Source of the DNA: Amblyornis subalaris
Lineage: Eukaryota > Chordata > Aves > Passeriformes > Ptilonorhynchidae
Direction of reading: 5' to 3'
NCBI GenBank assembly: GCA_018881555.1
Contig: JACAXG010000007.1
Location: 14,799,235-14,863,234, forward strand
Length of the DNA: 64,000 bases
In this document: piece by piece, positions 54,909 through 64,000 of the stretch
How positions within the stretch are numbered: position 1 is the first letter of the stretch
Layout: each line of letters starts with the position of its first letter
Notes under the pieces: generated by a model
Databases searched by the model: none
What the model was told of the DNA's origin: nothing
What the model saw: the letters and a program-made list of their open reading frames with translations, nothing else
Program-made: the position numbers and the translations under genes

Positions 54909-56990
54909 TCAGGTACAGCCCCTGCCGAGGTGTAACAGGCAGGCTTGCTTTCACAGCCCCTCCAGTGCCTCGTGTTGCAGCCCCCCAGGGGAGTGCTCAG
55001 CAGCCGGGCTCCCTGCCACTGCTCTCTCTGCTTCAGCTGTGCCTGTGCCCCCCCCNCACACACACACCCCTCCATGTGGACCCCAGCACCAGAGCCCAGG
55101 TAGGCTATGGAAAACAGGAGGAGAAAGGAAACAGGCATCTATTTCAGGGCAAAGATCTCACAAGACACACACACACACCTAATTTGAGGGTTCACACCTG
55201 GTTGCCCGATAGGTCAGCGGAGCTCTGCCTGCCTTTCCCCTCCCCGCAGGGCTGCAGCAGCAGCGTTCCTACACAGGGTGCAGTATCCCAATCCCCTGCA
55301 CTGGTACATTGTGGGNACCTATAGGCGGGACATTACTGGAAAAGTGAAGCAAGTCGGGGGTAGAAAGCAGCCCCTGGCTTCTCAGCAGCCCCTTGTAACT
55401 CCACAGCTTTCCTGTTAGCTCTCTCACTCACTATGAGCGGGATGCNTCATCAACTGGATCAAAGCCCCGTCTGCAAACATCCGCGGGAATCAGCCTCGTG
55501 AATGGAAATGTCATACCCTCCTTCTACATATAGGAGAATGTCCCACCTGGATCTAACCTTTGTTGCCGCTCAAGGAAAGCCTCAGAGGTGTCACTTACTC
55601 CCCTTACTCAATTGCAAAGACCCCCCCCTTTCCCACTCAGCACAGCCAGAAGCAGCCAGAAGATACCGACACAAGCATTTTTCCTGGGAGCCTGGTGTGA
55701 AGGTGGTAAATATTATACGACTGCTAGAAATTAAAAAGCACAGTTGGAAAAATAAAAAAAAAAACCCGTTGTCGTGGGTTGTTTGTGTTACATTTGCTGC
55801 ACTCTGCCAGTCTAGCTCTTGTCCCTGTCAAATGCCAGGCGGGAAAAAAAGAAAAAAAGGAGGAGCGGGCAGCTCTGTGAGTGCATTGTAGCCCTGCCAC
55901 TGCCTTTCTCCCCCACTGGCCAGGGACATGCTTCTTCACACACACAGTGGGGAGGTCTTGTTTGGTTTTGAATATTCCCTGTATATGAATATTCACTGTG
56001 GACCACAGTAAGAGTAATCACAGCTGACCCATGTTGTTACTAATTAATTCTTTTGCTTACACACAGGGGAACAGGAGAAAGAAAGCAAATACTGTGAACA
56101 AAGCTAATAATGTGGTTACTTGCTACTCCTTCTATCTGGCACATTTTTAAGGAATAGTCTCTGCGGCATGACAGCTAGCACAGCAAGAAATTGATGTAGT
56201 GTAACAGAAAAGCNTGTTACTTTATGAAATAGTGCTCAGGCACCACTGGAATGGTTTGTGTTGCTCTAACTTTTACAGACCTTTCTGAATAATACCTGCT
56301 GTTGCTTGGATTGGTTTTATGTCTCCCCAGGTTTAGGAGACTGCAGACAAAGTTTTCTTACCTCCCCCCGCCAACAAAACAGAATTCCCTTAACCCCTTT
56401 ATAGGATTCAAAAATTATCTTGTCAGCCTATCTGTACAAAACAGAAGGTAGAGCTGATATGGGCACAGGGAGCTTTGTTTTTCTTACATCAAGATAAAAG
56501 GTAGGTAGAACTAGAGGGGATACACCTGGAAATCTCACTTTTGAAAGACATTTTTATTGTCTTCAATAAATATTACTCTGATCTTCACTTTTAAAGACTT
56601 TCTACATCATCTGACAAATGTAGGCCTATTCACATGTATGATAAGTCTATCGTGTCTTTTATGAGTTGTTTGAAAAGGCAAAACATATTCATAAATATTC
56701 GTAAATATTTATCCCATAAGTATTGACACATACAAGCAGCTTTTCTTCCAAAACTTACCGCCAGTGAATCATTATTCATGGCCTTACAGACAGAGGGCTA
56801 TTATCCGTGGCACANAGTAATTTGCTGGAGTATAAACAGAAGTCAGCCTGGGGTAAAGACATGAATTTCTGTTTCATGAGGTGAAGCCACATAAGGAACT
56901 GGCAGGTGTGGTGCACTTGCACGCACATCTCCATCCCCTGCCCCACGCTTCATCTTCCTGAGTTAGTGGTGGCCACCTGCAAAAGCATAG

Positions 56991-56992
<2 letters not shown>
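54909..56992. other. Intergenic DNA between the LTR and the CpG island
   Basis: No gene is recognised. Contents: short CA runs near 55056-55070 and 55162-55178, a C-run near 55620, A-rich stretches near 55752 and 55846, and from about 56560 to 56880 an AT-rich block with several homeodomain-like TAAT/ATTA and ATTCATAAATATTC motifs. The last may be a regulatory element of a neighbouring gene, but conservation cannot be judged here. Confidence 0.6.

Positions 56993-57022
<30 letters not shown>
56993..57022 (+). repeat. A30 homopolymer
   Basis: Thirty consecutive A, ending about 30 bases before the CpG island. It could be the tail of a plus-strand retroposed sequence to its left, but no element is identifiable and no target duplication was found. 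Long A tracts next to promoters also act as nucleosome-excluding DNA. Confidence 0.85.
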
Positions 57023-57025
<3 letters not shown>

Positions 57026-57054
57026 AAAATATGGGGGAGAAAAACCACGGGTGT

Positions 57055-57850
57055 CAGCACTGGTCAGAGAAGCAGCAGAGCCGCGGTGGAGGAGCGGCGG
57101 GGCCCTGCGCTGCGCTGCGCTGCCCTGCCCTGCCCGGCGCCGCCCGGGTGGTGGCGCTGCGGCACCGCCTCCGCCTCCCTCACGGCCGCGACGGCGGCGG
57201 CAGCGCCCGGGCCGCGCTCGGTCCCGCCGGGGCCTCGACGGGGCGGGCGGCCCGGGGGCGGCCCGGGAGGGGGGCTTTTGTCCCCGCAAAGTGCCTCGGG
57301 GACGCCGGCAGTGGCCTTGCGGCTCCCCCCCCCGCCAGGCGCTCGCCGTCCGCCCTTCCCCGGGGCCGCCGTTCCGGGGCAGGGACGGGGGGGGTCGCGG
57401 AGCCGTGCGCGGCCGCGGTGGTCCCGCGGCGGCCGGGGGAGCGCCATTTCCCGGGAAACGGGGCGGGCCGCGCCGCTATGCCGCCGGGATAATGGCGGGG
57501 GCCAGCGCCGTGTCACCTCTTGTGTGCGCTTTCCAAAGAGCAGCCCGGGCGTGGCGAATGGGACACAGACCGCCATTGTGCCGGCGACACTTTAATCGCC
57601 CACACCTACAATATTCAACCTGCTGCCGGCAGCGGGGCGGCCCCGGGGCGCACACCCCACCCGAGGGGACCGGGTGGTGGCCTCNCCGCCGTCTCACCAG
57701 GGCGAGGCCTTCGGGGGGCACCTTCCGTGGCGCGGTGTGCGCGCTGAGAGCACGGCTGGCCGGCGGGGCCCACGGAGCACGACCGGAGCAGGAGCCCCGA
57801 GCCTGGCGGGACCCGCCGCGATGGGAGANGTAGGAGAGAAATGCCCGCGT
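57055..57850. promoter_or_regulatory. CpG island without an assigned gene
   Basis: Composition changes sharply from AT-rich to very GC-rich with dense, undepleted CpG for about 800 bases, the hallmark of an unmethylated promoter-type CpG island. Visible elements are a CTGCG/CTGCC pentamer repeat at 57105-57135, several GGGCGG-type GC boxes, a perfect TTCCCGGGAA palindrome at 57448-57457, and two YY1-like GCCATT cores (AATGGCGG at 57491, and CCGCCATT at 57570-57577). No TATA box is evident. The long open frames on both strands, up to 260 codons, reflect stop-codon scarcity in GC-rich DNA and show no domain. Promoter, enhancer-type island or developmental Polycomb island are all possible; which strand it would serve is unknown. 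Confidence 0.7.
57105..57135. repeat. CTGCG/CTGCC pentamer tandem repeat
   Basis: Three CTGCG units followed by three CTGCC units at the left end of the CpG island. A short minisatellite that may vary in length. Confidence 0.8.
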
Positions 57851-60800
57851 GTCCATCCCGGGCGGCTGTGCCAGGGCACTCAAGGACCCGTGGAGACACC
57901 AGGCTTTTGTTCAGCAAAGGAGCTTTGGCTGGACATTGCTTGTGTGCTGCCTTCCCGTGGACATCATCTCGCGCTCTCACCAGGCTGTGAAGGCACAGAG
58001 GCCTTACGGCAGAGATGATTCCTCCTAGCGTGGATGCAACACCTGCGCTGAAGCAAGAGGTGGGGTCTTCTGCTTCATGAACCAGACAGGTTGGGATGCT
58101 GGTTTCTCCTGCCATTCCTCCCTTCGAAGCTGAACCACTTGGGGTTCTCACTGAACTCAGGTGTGATCCCTGTAGGGGTTGTCACATGGGAGCCATACAC
58201 CCAGGCTACTGAAAAATGAGAGTCCCTGATGAAAGCTCTCAAGCACCTGGCCTTAGTTGGGTCTAGCCTCACCTTCTGCCTCAACAGAGCTCTTGCTCAC
58301 TGCAGATGAACACTAGGCTTCACCCTTTGGGAATTTCTAAAACTTTTATGGAGGTCAAAACATCCTGCAAGCCTGAAAAATAGAAATGGTTACGAGTCTC
58401 TCTCCATCTCTGGACCAATGAGCTCTATAGCTCAGGGCTATGCCAGGGGTACAGGTCTTGCTGCAGTCAGGATTTTGCAAACCTACTGCCAACAGGAGAA
58501 CTGCTTCCCAAGAGCTACAGGACTGCAGCTGAGCATTGCTGCTTGAACAAAAACCATGAGGACACTGGCACTGCAAGCAAAGCTGTCTGATATCTAATAG
58601 ATTGGAAAGAGTCTCAGAATTTTGAGGTGCCCCTAAAGCTTAATCCTCTTTAATGCTTAATATTTGTGTGTATCTTTGTGTCTTAACCCTGTGAAGAAGG
58701 GGAGGAAAAAAAAAAAAGAATGGTTCTACTCTTTTAACAAGTAAAAATTCTCGTGACATCCTAATTTACAAGGTNGTGGACCAGCTGAAGATGTCTTCAG
58801 AAAGGTTTCTTTTCACAGCCTTTCACAGGGCTGGTTCCTGACAGCTCTGTTGGTGCTGTGTTGTGTTGGAAATGGATTGTTCCTAAAAGCCCCTGTGCTC
58901 TTGGCTGTCAGGGATTGAATGGGAGGATTTCCCATGAATGGCAGGGTAGTATATTTTCTTGGCTGACATGAGCTTCTCTCATGGGGAAATACTCTGCTCT
59001 NGGGGTCCGATGTGAGCTGCTGATCAGCACCAGATTGGGTCCATTCACTTGCTTTTCTCCCCGTAGAGGAACCACTGTTCTCCACATTGTGTTGGCTTCT
59101 GTGACTCAATATTTACTCTACATGTTAGAGACCTTCCCTCCTCAGGAGACCTGCACAGGTTCAAATTCCAGGCTGGCATTTCCACAGCTAGGAAACCTCC
59201 TTCANGCACTGGGCTGCCTCATTGCCAAGAGCTTTGGGGGTGATGGATGTGAGAACACCAGATCGAAGGCCCACTACAATTGAAGCAGCCCCCTACGCTC
59301 CCAGGTTACTGCTCAGGTAATGCTGCTGTTGAGAGGCAAGGCAGACGGCTTCAGATGTTGATTTTTTTCCTTTTTTCCTCTTGCTTACATGTCAACTGCT
59401 GGTTTTTTTTCTCACTTGTCCATTGATATGTTACTACTATGCCACAGAGAGCCTGCAAGCTAAATTTTTAGTTTATGCCCCAAGCCTATGACTAGAATCT
59501 TTTCCCAGAGTAAACCTTTATAACTGTACTTTGTGCAGTGGCTAAAGTGACAAGTGAAAAGGGGAATGCTGTGGTGATCAGTTGNAAAAAAATAAATCTA
59601 GTGCCAGCAATTCTGGAGTATTTACACTCCCTGGGCTCTTGTGCAAGAGATGTTGAGAGCAAGAGGAAGTGACCAGATATGATTTGAAGGAAATATATTG
59701 TCTTGTCTCTGTGGATGGATTGATGTTAATTCTCTGATCTTAAACTTATTTTCAAGTACTGTTTGTATGCTGTAAAACTGTTGATCACAGTGGTAATTTT
59801 CTTGTTTAAGTGATTTATATTAGTAAAACATATCAACTAGCAAGCTGATAAAAGCACGTTAGAAAACACTTGTTCATAAAGCAGTTTCTAACATGCAGGG
59901 ATGGCCATTGGTGTTCTGCTATTGCTCATTTCAAGAGTGACTAAAATGATGGACCTGTGGGTGGTGCCTGTGAGNACGCACAGGCCCTGCAGAATTCTTC
60001 CTGCTGCAAAGGGTGAACAAACTACACCTGGAATAACAGTGTTGTTCAANGTGTCCCACAGCTGAGAAGTGCCTCAACTGTCCAAGACTTTGGTGGGACT
60101 GAAGGCATTTAGCAACTTTAGTGGAACATCCTTGCCAAGCCAAGTGTAAAACAAGAAAGTGTCTAAAACAAAATGACCAAAGGAAAATTATTATGAGTGA
60201 TGCCTCCTTGAATATGACACCTTTTATTTTTAAAATATGGGCATAAATTAAAGTCTCGGTAACAGTTGTAGCCATTTAAATAAATGGGCAAAGTGTACGT
60301 AGGTGCAAATTCCCTAGATAAGATTTCCAGCTATATCCCAAAGCTGAATTCATTATGCCTTACAATGACCCCAGGAGGTAGGCAAGTATTGTTACAGCAG
60401 TGCTTTGCATTTCTCTTGGAAGCAGTGGAGGTACTTGTGCTAGAAGTACACAACAGCAAGTGCCCACAGGGTTAGCCCCAGAGCATAGATCTTTATGGGG
60501 GTAAATGCCACCAAGAAATGGGAATTAGATTTACAAACNCTCAAAGAGCTAAAGCAAATGACATTGGGTAAATGTAACNATCCACCCAGGAAGATGGCTC
60601 TGCAGAAATGAGAGCACATCTGCTTCAGCAGCAGCGTGGTCCTGGTAGTCCTGAGTGGAAGGGGGCAGGCTTCAGAAACATTGGAGTCTGCAGTGATTTC
60701 CCAGGTAGCTGGNCTTTTGCATTCCTTGCTGTCATTACTTTTAATATGTATTAAAAACACATTTGACAGCAAAGCATCAGATACTGGTTATAGGAGGAGA

Positions 60801-63359
60801 CTAAGAAACACTGGCTGCTGGACCACCTTCTGCTTTAAGCAATCTTGCTCTGAATGATGTAAGTACGAGCACTTTCTTTGGCTGAATATTCTGACGATGC
60901 AGTCCATGAGACTGAAAACTATTCAGCTGTACATTGTCTTTTTGTGTTTGTCGTTGCTCACTGTAGTAGCTTCTAGATANGGTTTCTAGATGGAGGTGCC
61001 ACTCCAGGGTGCGGGTCAGCCACCAGGTGGGCAGGACTCCCCCTTCCCTCCTCCTGCAGGAGGCCTGGGCAGGTTGGAGTTGAGATTCAGCAACGATTAC
61101 CTGATCTCCGTGAGCAAGACTCACACCTTGGTCTCTATCCACTCGTGAGTTTTACTGCCTGAAGACCAGGGGAGGTAGAAAGAGGGCCATATGTCCCCTC
61201 CCCACACTTTCCAAAAGGAAAGAAGGAAGCGGGAGAACATGTGGAAAAAGTGAGGAAAGGGAAGGAATAAAATGCTTCCTGACCAGTGGTGATGCCTGCA
61301 GAGAAGCCGGCTCATCTTGAAACAGGATTGAAAGAGCAATTAGACTGTTGAGTACCATTAAGCTGAGGACTGACCCGTGGGCTTTGTGTGCTTTCAAAAT
61401 GTCTCTGGCTGTAATGTTAGAGGAGGCTTTTTGCAAGTCTGCTCTCCCCCCTTTCGTAACCCGTTTTTCTGTAACACTAATATGTGCCTGACCCCGAGCT
61501 GCTGCCTCAGCCCTTAACCAGGCTGGGGGGAGGAAAGGAGGATCGGGGGAAAATATGCATAAAGATACAGGGATAAGTTCAGTTTGTTTTCCTCTGAAAG
61601 CTTTAACACTTTCTAAGAGCAGATTCATTTTCAAGGCTCCCTACATTCCTGCTATTGTACAGTAAGTGTTTCAGACCGGTGTGCCTGTGTTTCCGACTCC
61701 CGTGAAGTCCCCTTTGCAGCAGGGCGTGCCTCGAACCGCTTCAAAAGAACCAACTTCTACAAAAGAAAAAAAGAAACTCAAGTAGGCTTGAACATACAAA
61801 GAGAGGGAGAAAGGAAAGAGAAAAGGGCCGGGCAGTGTTGAATACAAAATGAGTTCAGCCAGCCCCAGGAGTTCTTCATCACTTACATTTATCTTATTCT
61901 GGGAGAGCGGAGCTAAACCCAGCGCTGACATAAACCACCCTTTGCCTTTGACTTTGACTCTGAGCNTGTGTGCACACACGGCATATAGAGGCATACGGAG
62001 AGCACTGGATTTCAATGAAACATTTTCCCCCTCTGAGCAGTGGTGTTGGTGGGNAAAATGNCTTTTTGTGTGTGTCCTTTCAAAGGCAAACTGTCGAGNG
62101 AGTCTCAGATGCCTCCAGTTTCAAAGCGTGCACGCGCTCACAAAACATGCGCTTGGAAAACAAGCAGCTGGTAGTGTTTCCCAGCCAGGCTAGCCATCCA
62201 AGGAGGACGCTGAGGGGTTAGGCTGATCTCCCCAGTGCTCCGTAAAGTCACTGAGGTACTGCTAAGGGAAGTCCCCGGCACCTGACATCTGGGGTATCCA
62301 GAGGTCAGGGCCATTCCTGGGCATCAGCCACCTTGCATCCACATGAGATGTTAATGGGATGCTGCTCCCCTCTGTGCCCAGAGTCCAGTGGGTGGCTTCC
62401 GGGATGGAGGATTTGGCCTGCGGTGAAGGAGGCCCTAATAACCACACAGCTCACCAGCCTGGAGCGAGATGTTTAAGACTTCAACACTGCACCATCCTGG
62501 CTCTTCCCATGCCTGTGAGCTCGCTAGGCTTCTGGAAGTGNGTCGGTGGCTACTGCTTAGCACAGCTCCCGCTCATTTCCAAATTTTGGCCCGCGGTCCT
62601 TGCATGGAACAGCTCAGAGCCATGGCAGCCAGCACGCAAAAGGGGAACACAGGCTTAACCCTGGGGAGGAGAGCACGACAGGGCTGCTGGCAAAGCACGC
62701 CTGCGCCACGGGGACCCAGGGAGGGAGCACGTGGTGCCTGCAGACTGAAAGAGAAGCCGGAGGGCTGGGTGTTCAGCTGGCAAACAGCATCATGCACTCC
62801 TAGGAATGATAGAAGCATTTATGTGGGGGGTGTAATACAATAGGAGAGTATAGAAGTGGTTGCCACATACAATTAGCTGATCTGGCAACTTTATGGATAC
62901 TACACAGAAACAAGGTATTAATTTCTGTGCCTTACCATCTTTCTTACTAAGTAAAAAACTTTCATTTTGAGCAGAAATTGACAACTTGTTTNGGGGGGAT
63001 CCAGCAGCTTTTGCCTTTGAAACATAATTGCCAGCAAAAAAAAAAAAAAAGCAAAGGTTTGCCTCAGTTTGTTCTTAAAAAAGCAAACCATCAGCGTCCC
63101 TTGTGCTCGAAACCATCCAGTTGTTTGTGGAAGGTGGGCCCCAGGCGCCTGCCATGCACCAAGCNTGCCCAGCCAGCTTCCTAAACTCCTGAGGCTGCTC
63201 ATTCCATGTCACCGCCGCTCAGCTTTGAGCTGCCGGGCTCCCTCGCTCCCTCCTTGGCTTGCGAGTTATTCACTTTTGAAAAAACATATCTACCTCATAC
63301 TGTGCCCATCACTTTGTTCTCCACACGCCTATTCACACGGGCAAACCTCCACTTCTCCT
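57851..63359. other. Intergenic DNA between two CpG-rich blocks
   Basis: No protein-coding gene, structured RNA or full transposon is recognised. Open frames on both strands are under 165 codons, with no known motifs. Composition returns to average vertebrate levels, with A/T runs near 58708-58720 and 63036-63050. Given the usual gene order, this stretch could hold regulatory elements for the next gene, but none is provable from a single sequence. Confidence 0.6.
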
Positions 63360-64000
63360 CTCCAGGCAGGCGGCGGTGGCGGAGGGGAGGCAGCGCGGAA
63401 GGGAAGTTAAGATGCGTGCACGGAGCTATTTCCCTCTCCACCACCTTTGGGCAGCTATTGTTGGCCCAACAAAAGGACTCGCTCGCGGGGGATCGGGACC
63501 CTGCCGAAAACGTGGCAGCTCCGGGGGCAGTGTGCTGTCCCGGCTGCAAACGCCACCAGTCCTCACCTACCGGCTCCCGCGTGTCCCCGGGATTAACGCG
63601 CTAAAACCGAGGCACTGCCTGGGCGGCTTCAGCTGAAGCCCCGCACAGCGGCGCCGCGCTCCCTTCACCGCCGCCCGCACCGTCCCGAGCGGGCAGCGCT
63701 CCGGACCGACAGCTCGGGCAGGGTCGCTGCGGGCGCAGCAAGCGCCGGACGGACCGACAGCTACCTCAGACCGGCGCGGGGAGGCCACGGCGGGCATTTA
63801 CCGGAGCCTCCGGGGTTTGGCCGGCGGGGGCTGTAAGGAAATATTTCCCCAGGCGGGCGCGACGGAGCGTCCTCAGAGAACGCAGCGGCGGGGAGGGCTC
63901 GGTGCCGCCGGGCGTCGGTTCTCGCTGTCGGCAGAGCCGCCCGCCGCTGCCCGGCGCGGGGCNGACGCGCCGTCGGGGCCCTCCGCGGCACCCCCTGTTT
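63360..64000. promoter_or_regulatory. CpG-rich block running off the window edge
   Basis: GC and CpG content rise from about 63360 and stay high to the end, so this is probably the left part of a CpG island. It includes an inverted SOX-like pair (TTGTTGG at 63458-63464 and CCAACAA at 63466-63472) and many CCG/CGG-rich segments. No open frame encodes a recognisable domain; in particular no bHLH sequence is present. In other vertebrates the next gene after GRID2 is the single-exon bHLH gene ATOH1, so this island may be its upstream flank. That link is inference from gene order. Confidence 0.55.

Noticed and set aside
57051..57833. 260-codon open frame across the CpG island, with overlapping long frames on both strands
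   Set aside because: Low-complexity Arg/Gly/Pro/Ala-rich translation, no ATG start and open frames in several registers at once, as expected when GC-rich DNA lacks stop codons.
63206..63604. Possible start of ATOH1
   Set aside because: No basic helix-loop-helix sequence or recognisable ATOH1 N-terminus in any frame; ATOH1, if adjacent, must lie beyond the window.

Overview
The window is vertebrate nuclear DNA, very probably from a bird. It shows a split gene with canonical GT-AG introns, a 3' UTR of about 2.3 kb, CpG islands, microsatellites, a degraded CR1-type LINE fragment, and a complete solo LTR resembling an LTR family I recognise from bird genomes. About a hundred isolated single N positions are scattered through it, which looks like a consensus or draft assembly. 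I see no bacterial or viral protein-coding genes, no tRNA or rRNA genes and no CRISPR array.

Only one protein-coding gene can be supported: the 3' end of GRID2, the delta-2 ionotropic glutamate receptor (GluD2), on the + strand. Positions 1-43750 are the tail of the large intron before the penultimate exon. That exon (43751-43991) encodes the end of the ligand-binding domain and the last membrane helix. A 4.07 kb intron follows (43992-48064). The last exon begins at 48065; its coding part ends at the TGA at 48485-48487, and the 3' UTR runs to a likely poly(A) site near 50780. The two coding segments join in phase and end in the PDZ-binding tail GTSI. No earlier GRID2 exon was found.

Downstream of GRID2 (about 50.8-64 kb) the DNA is intergenic. 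A solo LTR (53855-54903) is flanked by a perfect 5-bp target duplication. An A30 tract is followed by a strong CpG island at about 57.05-57.85 kb. A second CpG-rich block runs off the right edge from about 63.36 kb. In other vertebrates the gene after GRID2 is ATOH1; no ATOH1 coding sequence is present here, so these islands may belong to its upstream flank or to unannotated transcripts. That is inference.

I did not find an obvious new biological system. The non-routine signals are the orphan CpG island, a perfect 14-bp-arm inverted repeat at 37208-37246, a 13-bp tandem duplication overlapping the GRID2 poly(A) signal, a G-rich tract just after the stop codon, and homeodomain- or SOX-like motif clusters that may be conserved regulatory elements.
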